Translations under genes and position numbers: made by a program
The notes under the pieces: model-generated
What the model was told of the DNA's origin: nothing
The model's database searches: none
The model's input: the letters and a program-made list of their open reading frames with translations, nothing else
NCBI GenBank assembly: GCA_965372015.1
Contig: CBDVAP010000060.1
Coordinates: 1 to 15,398, forward strand
Origin: JACZSB01 sp965372015
Lineage (GTDB): Bacteria; Fidelibacterota; Marinisomatia; SCGC-AAA003-L08; TS1B11
Length of the DNA: 15,398 nt
Direction: 5' to 3'
In this document: piece by piece, positions 7,847-15,185 of the stretch
Layout: each line of letters starts with the position of its first letter
How positions within the stretch are numbered: the first letter of the stretch is position 1

Positions 7847-8024
7847 CTAGTATGCTACTCCCTCAATTACCCGCAGTCGCTTCTGCCACCACAATCCTAT
7901 TCAATTGCCTGTGATCTTGCCGTCACTTCCGATAACCCGGTGGCAGGGGATGAGAATGGCGATATGGTTATCGCCGTTGGCCCGCGCCGCTCGGACCGGC
8001 TGTTCCCAAACATAACGGGAGCGG
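7847..8024 (-). pseudogene. Relic of O6-alkylguanine-DNA alkyltransferase (ogt/MGMT)
   Basis: Read on the minus strand, 7904-7996 encodes VRAARANGDNHIAILIPCHR followed by VIGSDGKITGN. This is the active-site segment of the MGMT family; the Cys of PCHR is the methyl acceptor. An in-frame TGA (7901-7903) then stands near where the family has TGYGGGL. The same frame continues as IGLWWQKRLRVIEG, matching the usual GLWRKRWLLELEG tail, up to a TAG at 7847-7849. Upstream (above about 8024) the match fades, and the N-terminal domain with its VW..L..IPYG motif is absent. A long open frame runs on to 8620, but beyond 8136 it is only the antisense of the amidohydrolase. So this is the C-terminal part of a DNA repair gene, truncated and interrupted, and not functional as such. 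Confidence 0.75.
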
Positions 8025-8135
8025 TTAAGGCCTAAAATCCCGCCAACAGCAGAAACCCGCCTCCCTCCGGCATTGCCCGCAACGCTGAAACCCTGTAGCT
8101 TACATTTTAGCTTGAGCCAATTTTGGAGTTTTTGC

Positions 8136-9857
8136 ATGACCGTTTTACAATTGAAAAACCGGGCGTCCCGGCTGCTGTTGCCCGGACTCATATTGATCCT
8201 GTCCTGCGCGCCCCGCTCAAAGGTGGATATGATCCTCACCGGTGGCACGATTATCACCCTGGACCCGTATTTACCCCCCGCGCAGGCCCTGGCTATCGTG
8301 GACGGCCGCATCCTGACTATCGGTCGTGAGGTTGAGATCCGGTCATTGGCGGGGCTAGGCACCAAGCGTATCGATCTGAAGGGGGCGGTGGTGCTGCCGG
8401 GGCTGACCGACAGCCACTTCCATCTGCTGAGCTTCGGGCGTTCGCTCAGTGAACTGCAATTGGCCGGCAGCGGCTCAGTTGAAGAGGTAGCCCGGATGGT
8501 GGCTGCCAAGGCGCGGGAATTACCGCCGGGCGCCTGGATCACCGGGCGGGGCTGGGACCAGAACGACTGGCCGGTGAAACAGTTTCCCACCCGGGGTATG
8601 TTGGACAAGGTGGCCCCCAACCACCCGGTTTACCTGCGGCGGGTGGACGGTCACGCAGTATGGGTCAATACCAAGGCGCTGCTGCTGGCGGGGGTCAACG
8701 ATGAAACCGTCACTCCCGACGGTGGCGTCATTTTCCGGGATGCCGCCGGGCATCCCACCGGCATCATGTTGGACAACGCCATGGAAGTGGTCAGCCGGGT
8801 CCTGGCCGAGCCTTCCCGGGAAGATATCCGGCGCTGGCTGCTGGCTGCCGTCGAGCGCTGCAACCAGGTTGGGCTGACCGAGGTGCACGATGCCGGCGTG
8901 GACGGCCGCACCCTGGAGGTGATCACCGAGCTGGTGGACGAAGGCGGCTTCAGTATGCGCTACTACGGTATGCTGGACGGTGGCGATGATCAGCTGCTGG
9001 AGCGCCACTTCCTGGCCGGACCGACCTTCGACTATGGCGGCCGGATGACTGTACGGACCGTAAAATTCTACGCCGATGGCGCCCTGGGCAGCCGGGGGGC
9101 GGCCTTGCTGGCGGACTATAGCGATGATCCCGGCAATCGCGGCCTGGTGATCACTCCGCCGGATGAGCTCCAGAGGCTGATCGAGGCCACCCTCAAGGCC
9201 GGCTTCCAACCGGCCGTGCATGCCATCGGTGACCGGGCCAACCGCAGCACGTTGGACGTCTACGAGGCTGTCCTGCGGCAATGGCCTGGATACGACCTGC
9301 GGCCCCGGATCGAGCATGCCCAGGTGGTTTCTCTCACCGATATTCCCCGCTTCGCCCAGCTGGGGGTTATCGCGGCCCTGCAGCCTACCCACGCTACCAG
9401 CGATATGTACTGGGCCCAGGACCGGGTTGGCCCCCAGCGCATCCGGGGGGCTTATGCCTGGCAGCGGTTCCTGAAGGCCGGTGTCCGGATCTGCGGCGGG
9501 TCCGACTGCCCGGTGGAAAAGGAAGACCCCTTGCTCCAGATCTATGCCGCCCGTACTCGCCGGGATACCACCGGTTGGCCGGAAGGGGGCTGGCAGGCCG
9601 ATCAGCGGCTGGGGGGGCTGGAGGCGGCAAAATTGTTGACCACCTGGGCCGCATATGCTGCCTTCGAGGATAACCGGCGGGGCAAGATCGCACCGGGATA
9701 CGACGCCGACTTGACTATCCTCTCCCACAACCCCTTGGTAGGGGAGCCGCGGCAAATTCTTAACACGGCCGTGCTGATGACTATCGTGGGCGGCGAGGTG
9801 GTCTGGAACAACCGGCCGGCCTGGAAATCCATGCCCGCAGCAACAGTCGGCGAATGA
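8136..9857 (+). CDS. Amidohydrolase 3 family lipoprotein (YtcJ-like)
   Basis: Metal-dependent hydrolase of the amidohydrolase superfamily, Amidohydro_3 branch, which includes YtcJ and N-substituted formamide deformylase; the substrate cannot be told. ATG 8136 is chosen over 8073 because GGAG (8125-8128) sits 7 nt ahead and the protein then begins with a clean lipoprotein signal: hydrophobic residues 12-22, lipobox ILSC with C24. It would thus be anchored in the cell envelope. Residues 30-90 form the beta-sandwich start (VDMILTGGTIITLD, then AIVDGRI). Metal ligands are H94 and H96 (HFH), K310 in VKFYADGALGS (probable carboxylated Lys), H362 in AVHAIGD, H394 in RIEHAQ and D457 in GGSDCPV. The C-terminus returns to the sandwich (GYDADLTILSHNP, then VGGEVVW). 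Length 573 is normal. It heads a cluster with recO 38 nt downstream; a functional tie to recO is unlikely. Confidence 0.92.
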   Translation: MTVLQLKNRASRLLLPGLILILSCAPRSKVDMILTGGTIITLDPYLPPAQALAIVDGRILTIGREVEIRSLAGLGTKRIDLKGAVVLPGLTDSHFHLLSFGRSLSELQLAGSGSVEEVARMVAAKARELPPGAWITGRGWDQNDWPVKQFPTRGMLDKVAPNHPVYLRRVDGHAVWVNTKALLLAGVNDETVTPDGGVIFRDAAGHPTGIMLDNAMEVVSRVLAEPSREDIRRWLLAAVERCNQVGLTEVHDAGVDGRTLEVITELVDEGGFSMRYYGMLDGGDDQLLERHFLAGPTFDYGGRMTVRTVKFYADGALGSRGAALLADYSDDPGNRGLVITPPDELQRLIEATLKAGFQPAVHAIGDRANRSTLDVYEAVLRQWPGYDLRPRIEHAQVVSLTDIPRFAQLGVIAALQPTHATSDMYWAQDRVGPQRIRGAYAWQRFLKAGVRICGGSDCPVEKEDPLLQIYAARTRRDTTGWPEGGWQADQRLGGLEAAKLLTTWAAYAAFEDNRRGKIAPGYDADLTILSHNPLVGEPRQILNTAVLMTIVGGEVVWNNRPAWKSMPAATVGE

Positions 9858-9895
9858 AGCCGGGCTCGGGCGGCGGATGAACCGGTCTAGGTAAA

Positions 9896-10648
9896 TTGTC
9901 GGTGCCCCACACCAGCGAGGCGGTGGTGCTGCGGACCATCGAATATTCCGATACCTCGCTGATCGTCCGCCTGTTCACTGAGTTCTATGGCAAGCTGACA
10001 GTCATGGCTCGCGGCGCCCGCCGGCCAAAGCATGCTCTGCAGGGCATACTGTTTGTCCCCAATCGCCTGGCTGTGGAGTATCGCCATAAGGACGGCCGGG
10101 ACATCCAGACGTTGGTGGGAGCGGAATTGGCGGGGAGGTATGCCGCCCTGGCCACCGACCTGGGCCGTAGCGCCGCCGCCCTGCTGCTGGTGGAGATGCT
10201 CGACCGGGCGGTCCAGGTCGCCGACCCCCAGCCCTTGCTCTTCCGGTTGATCACCGCTTCCCTGGAACAGCTCGATACCACCACTGGGGATTTTTCCACG
10301 GTGGTCCATTTTTATCAGCTCCATCTGGCCCGGCAGCTGGGCTTTGCTCCGCAGCTGGACGAGTGCCCCCGTTGTAGCCGCCAGGTGCAGGAGGCGGTCC
10401 TGGATCCCGTGGGCGGGGACCTGGTCTGTGTCCGCTGCCGGTCCTCGGGCACGCGGCGCCTGGGCACAGCCGCCCTCGGCTATTTGCGGGACTTGGCGGC
10501 CACCCACATTACCGAGCTGACCGGCTTGCATCCCGCTCCCGGCGCTTGGCGGGAAGCGGACGAATTCCTGCTGAAATATCTCTTTATCCACGTGGATGGT
10601 ATGGACAAATTACGCTCCCTGAAATTCTGGCATCAGGTACGTAAATGA
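9896..10648 (+). CDS. recO: DNA repair protein RecO
   Basis: Loads RecA onto SSB-coated single-stranded DNA with RecR/RecF and anneals strands; cytoplasmic. About 250 residues, as usual. The N-terminal OB-fold shows the family start (SEAVVLRTIEYSDTSLIVRL, then FTEFYGKLTVMARGAR). The helical C-terminal part carries a zinc-binding set C157, C160, C178, C181 (CPRC and CVRC), seen in many RecO proteins. The start is uncertain: only TTG 9896 and GTG 9902 are available after an in-frame stop at 9878. The weak AGG at 9889-9891 suits GTG 9902 better by spacing (10 nt). The stop overlaps the next ATG in an ATGA arrangement, pointing to coupled translation. Confidence 0.94.
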   Translation: MSVPHTSEAVVLRTIEYSDTSLIVRLFTEFYGKLTVMARGARRPKHALQGILFVPNRLAVEYRHKDGRDIQTLVGAELAGRYAALATDLGRSAAALLLVEMLDRAVQVADPQPLLFRLITASLEQLDTTTGDFSTVVHFYQLHLARQLGFAPQLDECPRCSRQVQEAVLDPVGGDLVCVRCRSSGTRRLGTAALGYLRDLAATHITELTGLHPAPGAWREADEFLLKYLFIHVDGMDKLRSLKFWHQVRK

Positions 10649-11430
10649 ACAGCACAGCGAATCACCGTTTTGCCACTGAACACCTGGAGCTGGGCTCCGG
10701 CCCGCTGGGTTGTTACCTGATTCACGGCTTCAGCGGCTCCACTTACGAATTACGGGGCCTGGCGCAATTCCTGGCGGATCAGGGTTACCGGGTATCCGCC
10801 CGCCTGCTGCCCGGCCATGGAACCACCATGGAGGAGTGCAACCTGGTTAGGGCTGAAGACTGGCTGGAGGAGGTAGAATTTCACTTCACCGATTTCATGC
10901 TGGATTGTGAGGCCGCATTCGTGATCGGCCTGAGCATGGGCGCCGGACTGGCCCTGCACCTAGCTGCGCTTTTCCCGGTGGCCGGAGTGGTGGCCATGTC
11001 TCCCGCCCTATTGCTCCGTTCCTGGAAGATGCGACTATTGCCGCTCACCTCGCGTTTAAAACCGATCATCCCCAAAACCCGGGTCTACGCGGACAGCAAC
11101 CCGGATCAACACCGTTATTATGGCTACCCCGGCTACCCGGCCAAAGCGCTGTGGCAGATGGTGCGGCTGAACCGCCACGTACGGGCGGAGTTGGGCAGCG
11201 TAAAGGCTCCGGCCTTGATAATGCACTCCCACGCCGACATCACCGCCCATTTCAATAACGCCCGGCTGGTGCACGACGGCTTGGCCTCTACCGACAAGAT
11301 ACTGGTCGAATTCGAGCAATCATCACATGTGCTGCCCGACGACACCGAGAAGGAGGCTGTCTGGCGGACAATCGGTGAGTTCGTCGCGGCTCACATACCA
11401 AGGCAAGCAGATGCGCTACCAGTACCTTAG
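10645..11430 (+). CDS. Alpha/beta hydrolase, carboxylesterase / monoacylglycerol lipase (Est30-like)
   Basis: Predicted soluble cytoplasmic esterase of 261 residues, close in layout to Geobacillus Est30-type carboxylesterases and bacterial monoacylglycerol lipases. The oxyanion segment HGFSGS is at 27-32, nucleophile S97 in GLSMGAG, acid D198 in HSHADIT and base H228 in SSHVLPDD, so the triad is complete and correctly ordered. No signal peptide. The ATG overlaps the recO stop (ATGA, 10645-10648), and its 3' end overlaps the rhomboid gene by 20 nt, so the three are almost certainly one transcript. The natural substrate is unknown; short-chain esters or monoglycerides are the family norm. Confidence 0.9.
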   Translation: MNSTANHRFATEHLELGSGPLGCYLIHGFSGSTYELRGLAQFLADQGYRVSARLLPGHGTTMEECNLVRAEDWLEEVEFHFTDFMLDCEAAFVIGLSMGAGLALHLAALFPVAGVVAMSPALLLRSWKMRLLPLTSRLKPIIPKTRVYADSNPDQHRYYGYPGYPAKALWQMVRLNRHVRAELGSVKAPALIMHSHADITAHFNNARLVHDGLASTDKILVEFEQSSHVLPDDTEKEAVWRTIGEFVAAHIPRQADALPVP

Positions 11431-12250
11431 CCCCGCCGGCCGGGACCTGTTTGGCTGGCGGAAACCCCAGTCGACGGTCATTCGCACCCTGCTGATCCTT
11501 AACCTGGGTATCTGGATCATTTTGAGCCTGACCGGGGCCGAACGATTGATCTTCCCCCTGTTGGGGTTGGTCCCCCGCTATGTGGTCTATGATTTCATGC
11601 TGTGGCAACCGCTGACCTACCTGTTCCTCCACGCCGGGTTCTGGCACGTGGGAATGAACATGTTCGTGTTGTGGATGTTCGGTTCGGAGTTGGAAAACAG
11701 CTGGGGTGGAGTTGCCTTCCTGCGCTACTATCTGGTCACCGGCGTGGGCGCGGGACTGGTCACGGTGCTGCTTAGCGCGAACTCGCCAATACCGGTGGTG
11801 GGCGCCAGCGGGGCCATCTACGGTGTGCTGCTGGCCTACGGCCTGGCCTACCCTGACCGCCTGGTGTACCTGTATTTCATGTTTCCCATCAAGGTAAAAT
11901 ATTTTGTAGGTTTCCTGGCGGCGGTGGCTTTCTGGGCTTCCATCCAGGCCGGCGCCTCCACGGTGAGTCACTTGACACATCTCTCGGGAATGGCTATCGG
12001 TTGGGTCTACCTGCGCGCCAAGCGGCGGACTGCGGCGCCGCAACTCCTTGCTAGGATTAAGGACTTGAAAGCGGCCCGCCGCATCGCCCGTGAGATGCAG
12101 GAAAACCGGGAGGACGATCTATTACGGCGTCAGGTCGATGAGATACTGGACAAGATCAATACTCGGGGCTATGACAGCCTGACCTCGACCGAGCAGGACA
12201 TCCTCTACCGGGCCAGCGTGCGTTTTTCACGCAAAACCGACAAGGACTGA
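11411..12250 (+). CDS. Rhomboid-family intramembrane serine protease with DUF6576-like tail
   Basis: Cleaves membrane proteins within the bilayer. ATG 11411 is preferred: AAGG (11400-11403) lies 7 nt upstream and the protein then starts MRYQYLSPAGRDL; a frame start at 11327 would add 28 unlikely residues inside the previous gene. The 279 residues hold about six helices from 22 to 202. The catalytic dyad is S133 in GASGAIYG and H190 in THLSGMAIGW, with H79 and N83 of HVGMN helping the oxyanion site, so it is expected to be active. From about 205 a charged cytosolic tail ends in DEILDKINTRGYDSLTSTEQDIL (243-265), the short domain DUF6576 often found at rhomboid C-termini in the FCB group. Target proteins are unknown. 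Overlaps the hydrolase gene by 20 nt. Confidence 0.93.
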   Translation: MRYQYLSPAGRDLFGWRKPQSTVIRTLLILNLGIWIILSLTGAERLIFPLLGLVPRYVVYDFMLWQPLTYLFLHAGFWHVGMNMFVLWMFGSELENSWGGVAFLRYYLVTGVGAGLVTVLLSANSPIPVVGASGAIYGVLLAYGLAYPDRLVYLYFMFPIKVKYFVGFLAAVAFWASIQAGASTVSHLTHLSGMAIGWVYLRAKRRTAAPQLLARIKDLKAARRIAREMQENREDDLLRRQVDEILDKINTRGYDSLTSTEQDILYRASVRFSRKTDKD

Positions 12251-12255
12251 CGATT

Positions 12256-12306
12256 ATGCCGTTTAGCCGGCTCAACTGCCGGCCCATGAGGGCCAACAAA
12301 AAATGA
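12256..12306 (+). promoter_or_regulatory. Short leader with tiny ORF and alternative hairpins
   Basis: The 71-nt gap before the next gene holds a 16-codon frame (MPFSRLNCRPMRANKK, stop TGA 12304-12306) with AAGGA at 12242-12246 as possible ribosome site. Within it lie two hairpins that share bases and cannot form together: GCCGGC-TCAACT-GCCGGC (12266-12283) and GGCCC-ATGA-GGGCC (12281-12294). The layout recalls a translational or transcriptional attenuator, but neither stem has a T-run, so this is only a candidate. Confidence 0.25.
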
Positions 12307-12321
12307 AAAAAGGAGATGAAA

Positions 12322-12900
12322 ATGCGTAGACTGTTTACTATTCTGCTGATCGCCCTGACCAGTGCAGTGTTGAGTAGCGCCTCGGCCCAGTCCGTCTCGG
12401 TGATCATCACTGAAAAGACCATCAACGACTTCCTGGCGGCCATGGGGCCGGTGAAGGGCAAGGGCAAGGGTGTCCAGAAAATCAAGTATAACTGGACCGT
12501 GACCCACCCTTCCATCAATTTCGAACCGGGCACCGCCGGATTTATGGCCGACATCAAGGTCAAGACCAAGATCCTCACCCTCACTGACAAGGTGAAGGGT
12601 CGCCTGAAGGTGGATTATGACGCCCAGGCCAACAAAATCAAAATGCAGGTGGTGGAGGCCAAGTTCCCGATCTACGTCAAGGTGTTTGGGAAAAAGGTGA
12701 AAATCGCCACCCTGGACATCGGCAAATATTACAAGCCCAAGTTCGAGTTCAACGGCCCGGAGCCTGTGCAAAAGGCGGTGCAAGTGGATATAGGCGGCGC
12801 TGCGCCTCGTAATATCGGCGTGACGGTCACCGGTCGCAAAATCCTGATGGAGAAGGACCAGCTGCGGGTCGCGGTGAACCTGACCTACGCCGCACTGTAA
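12322..12900 (+). CDS. Small secreted protein of unknown function
   Basis: A 192-residue protein I cannot assign firmly. ATG 12322 is chosen because AGGAG (12311-12315) lies 6 nt before it; the in-frame ATG 12316 touches the ribosome site. Residues 1-22 form a good signal peptide (MRRLFTILLIALTS.., cut after SAQ or nearby), so it is periplasmic or exported. The mature part begins SVIITEKTINDFLAAMGPVKG and then alternates hydrophobic and charged residues in long beta-strand patterns (80-135), rich in Lys and Val. The early E-X-X-I-N-D-F-L helix followed by amphipathic strands recalls YceB-type (DUF1439) or other tubular lipid-binding folds; this is a guess from pattern only. It ends the + strand cluster, possibly with its own regulation through the leader, and converges on rnhA with a 27-nt gap. 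Confidence 0.8.
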   Translation: MRRLFTILLIALTSAVLSSASAQSVSVIITEKTINDFLAAMGPVKGKGKGVQKIKYNWTVTHPSINFEPGTAGFMADIKVKTKILTLTDKVKGRLKVDYDAQANKIKMQVVEAKFPIYVKVFGKKVKIATLDIGKYYKPKFEFNGPEPVQKAVQVDIGGAAPRNIGVTVTGRKILMEKDQLRVAVNLTYAAL

Positions 12901-12927
12901 CCGCCGGGCATCCCGCTCAGGCCGGAC

Positions 12928-13380
12928 CTACTGCGGAATTGCGCCTACCGCCAGCTGGTCGGCTCGCTCGTTCTCCGGATGGCCGGTGTGCCCCCGCACC
13001 CATTTAAACTCTACCTGCTGCGCTTCCAGTAACTCCAACAGGCGCTGCCACAGGTCCTTGTTGAGCACCGGCTTCCCCCGGCCTTTGGTGGCGGCCCGCC
13101 GCCAGCCGCGGGCAATCCAGTTCTCCAGCCAACCCTTTTCAAAGGCATCCACGATATAGCGGGAGTCAGTGTGCACCGTCACCCGGCAAGGCTTATTGAG
13201 GGCCTCCAGCCCCCGGATAACGGCGGTGAGTTCCATGCGGTTGTTGGTGGTGTCCCGCTCGCCGCCGGCCAGCTCCTTTTCCAGGCCTTCGTAGCGCAGG
13301 ATGACCCCCCAACCGCCCGGCCCGGGATTACCCGAGCAGGCCCCATCGGTGAATAAATCGACGCGGGGCTGATCAGCCAT
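12928..13380 (-). CDS. rnhA: Ribonuclease HI
   Basis: Degrades the RNA strand of RNA-DNA hybrids, such as R-loops and primers; cytoplasmic. The 150-residue length is standard. Catalytic residues are complete: D12 in FTDGACSGNPG, E50 in NRMEL, D72 in HTDSRY, H131 in RGHTGH and D141 in ENERAD, matching E. coli D10, E48, D70, H124 and D134. The basic handle region (WIARGWRRAATKGRGKPVLN, 88-107) for substrate binding is present, as in E. coli and unlike handle-less forms. It starts at ATG 13380 on the minus strand with no strong ribosome site, 37 nt after the methyltransferase gene, so it may be the last gene of a minus-strand unit. Confidence 0.97.
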   Translation of the reverse strand: MADQPRVDLFTDGACSGNPGPGGWGVILRYEGLEKELAGGERDTTNNRMELTAVIRGLEALNKPCRVTVHTDSRYIVDAFEKGWLENWIARGWRRAATKGRGKPVLNKDLWQRLLELLEAQQVEFKWVRGHTGHPENERADQLAVGAIPQ

Positions 13381-13417
13381 CGTAGGTTTTACTATCCGTC
13401 AATTCAGGCCTGGGGGT

Positions 13418-14101
13418 TCAAATTATATAGGGTATGAATCGCTTAGTGCTGCGGGCATAGGCTTCGTAGGTTTCCCCGAACTCCTCCCGGATCTGCTTTT
13501 CCTCAAAAATCGCCAGCCAGACGTAGGCCGCCGCCAGAACAGGCCACAGTATCAGGGTGATCACCGACGGCCAATGAAGGATCCAGCCCAGGGTGAACAG
13601 CAGCAAGCCGCTGTATTGGGGATGGCGCAGGAAGCGGTACAGCCCCGTACTCACCAGCCCTTCCGCCCGGTGGATCTGCCGCCAGCCGGCTGCTATCAAC
13701 ACGATCCCCAGGAAGCTGACGGCCGTTCCCAGGGTGGCCGGCCAGTGCCCTATGGCCTGAAAATAGCCGGGGGCGATGCGGGGTACCTCAACTAGCGGCG
13801 ATAGCAGGAACAGAACCAGGGGCCAGCCGAACATCTCGGTCATCAGGGCAATCACAAAGGCCGCGAAAGCCCCCCGTGAGCGCCAAACATTTTTTGTCGG
13901 TCGCCTATAGGGCAGCAGGGCCAGGAAGGCCAGGACGATGACGATATTGACGGCAATCAAGCCCCCCCGCCCCAAAGTCTCTCGCAGCCAGTGAATGGTA
14001 ACGGGAGGGCCGTGGTGGGGCCACAGTTCCACGATGTAAATCGCGGTGAACAGAGCGATGGCCAGCCAACCGGCCATGGTCCGGATTTCATTTCGCCTCA
14101 T
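13418..14101 (-). CDS. ICMT-like integral membrane methyltransferase
   Basis: A 227-residue membrane protein of the isoprenylcysteine carboxyl methyltransferase / phospholipid methyltransferase superfamily (SAM-dependent). About six hydrophobic segments are seen (11-26, 47-64, 78-101, 124-140, 163-178, 179-197). The signature SAM-binding region is at the C-terminal end: GLVSTGLYRFLRHPQYSG (148-165, RHPQY key), then E200/E201 and FGETYEAYARSTKRFIP (208-224). Start ATG 14101 has GGAGG (14110-14114 on the complement) with an 8-nt spacer. Bacteria lack prenylated CAAX proteins, so the substrate is unknown; lipids or small thiol/amine metabolites are possible. Lies between the unknown seven-helix protein and rnhA on the same strand. 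Confidence 0.85.
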   Translation of the reverse strand: MRRNEIRTMAGWLAIALFTAIYIVELWPHHGPPVTIHWLRETLGRGGLIAVNIVIVLAFLALLPYRRPTKNVWRSRGAFAAFVIALMTEMFGWPLVLFLLSPLVEVPRIAPGYFQAIGHWPATLGTAVSFLGIVLIAAGWRQIHRAEGLVSTGLYRFLRHPQYSGLLLFTLGWILHWPSVITLILWPVLAAAYVWLAIFEEKQIREEFGETYEAYARSTKRFIPYII

Positions 14102-14236
14102 CTTCGTTACCTCCCAGACTGTTGGGCCCTATCACCCATCCCGGCAGGTGGTAAGGCAATACTCACGCAACTGAATCAGGTCTTGAATATAGTACCGGTT
14201 GCCGGACGAAGGCAGGTAAGATACAACCCGCGGCTA
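14102..14236 (-). other. Intergenic gap upstream of the ICMT-like gene
   Basis: 135 nt between two minus-strand genes. Apart from the strong GGAGG ribosome site at its low end I see no terminator hairpin and no clear promoter boxes, so both read-through from the upstream gene and an undetected promoter remain possible. Confidence 0.4.
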
Positions 14237-14998
14237 TCACGAAATATCGGGGGCCCCCAGGCTGGGATCATCAGGTTGGGGTTGACCCACCGGGCGCTTG
14301 CGAATATTGAACCAGTAGCCCAGCCAGATGATGATCAGGCCGAGCAATTCACCCACATACAGGGCCTGGGTGTGACCGAACCGGGTGAAGGCGCCACCGA
14401 TGGCGGGCATGATGGCCCCCGTGGCGATAAAGACATTGCCGATAAAGCGGTCCCGGGCCAGTTCGGAGGTTACCCCACCGAGTTTAGCCACCCGGCGGAA
14501 CCGGAAGGCCGAGAGAAAGGCCCCCCCGATCAGGAAAATCACGGCGTAGGTATTGATGAAGGGCGAAAACGCCCGCACCCACTGCCACTCGAAAGCCCGG
14601 CCGCTGGGCAGGTTGGGCGCTAGCACCTCCAGGTTGACCGGACTGAGCATCACCGGGATAGCGGATAATACCACTACTATGACCAGGCCGATGGTCAACG
14701 TCCGGGCGGTGCTCGGTTTCAGCAACAGCCAGACGGTGCCCTGGGCCAGGGGGGCGCCGCCCAGCAGGGCGCCCACTATGTACCAGAATTTCAGTATGAA
14801 CGGATTCAGCCCGAACAGTGTTATGTAACTCTCGGAAAAGGTGCCCAAGCCGTAGGTCAAGATTCCTATTGTCCACCATAGCAGGTGGTTGCCGCTGTAC
14901 CCACGCTGCCGGTAGCGTTTGTAAATCGCCCTGGCGAATGCGACGCTGATCAGGGTTGTGATTATGGGCAGATAATGGGCTAGCGAAAGGTTCAGCAT
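14237..14998 (-). CDS. Uncharacterised seven-helix membrane protein
   Basis: 253 residues that I do not recognise. Seven hydrophobic segments are visible: 5-25, 38-58, 68-92, 99-118, 147-166, 187-204 and 213-230. A basic loop follows helix 1 (YKRYRQRGY, 26-34) and helix 5 (FRFRRVAK, 165-172), so positive-inside reasoning puts those loops in the cytoplasm and the N-terminus outside. The soluble C-terminal tail (231-253) is Pro- and Asp-rich. Acidic and aromatic residues inside helices (E56 in TFSESYI, E217 in YVGELLG, paired W41/W42) could form a binding site. The topology resembles N-terminal 7TM sensor regions, but no output domain is attached. ATG 14998 has only a weak ribosome site. It may be cotranscribed with the ICMT-like gene. 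Confidence 0.75.
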   Translation of the reverse strand: MLNLSLAHYLPIITTLISVAFARAIYKRYRQRGYSGNHLLWWTIGILTYGLGTFSESYITLFGLNPFILKFWYIVGALLGGAPLAQGTVWLLLKPSTARTLTIGLVIVVVLSAIPVMLSPVNLEVLAPNLPSGRAFEWQWVRAFSPFINTYAVIFLIGGAFLSAFRFRRVAKLGGVTSELARDRFIGNVFIATGAIMPAIGGAFTRFGHTQALYVGELLGLIIIWLGYWFNIRKRPVGQPQPDDPSLGAPDIS

Positions 14999-15185
14999 GG
15001 TGGCGCCTGCTATTATCGGTCCGGTTATCGGTTTGCTCGGGGATTGGATTTATCTGAGCAGGGATTCCGCATAATTGGCTGAGAATTTATCCCCGCTGAT
15101 CAGTCAAAGTACAGCCTCACCGAATGTGATCTCAGTAGCTGGAAAACTACGATCTGTAGATGAAGCCGGTGTGAACACCGGGTGA
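14999..15185. other. Gene-free stretch, upstream of the T9SS relic
   Basis: No intact gene on either strand. The frame of the relic that follows reads back through GKLRSVDEAGVNTG (15141-15182) to a TAA at 15072, after crossing a TGA at 15183. That piece faintly recalls the YDVxGRxVRxLVDExxxxG part of sorting domains, but is too degraded to be sure. The low end should also contain the promoter of the minus-strand gene starting at 14998, which I could not locate. Confidence 0.4.

Noticed and set aside
7901..8620. 239-codon minus-strand frame as an intact gene
   Set aside because: Only its last part (to about 8024) has family resemblance; the rest overlaps the amidohydrolase in antisense and lacks the alkyltransferase N-terminal motifs. 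Kept only as a pseudogene piece.
8520..9755. 411-codon open frame on the minus strand
   Set aside because: It is fully antisense to the amidohydrolase, whose metal ligands are all in the + frame; GC-rich genes commonly leave such open shadow frames.
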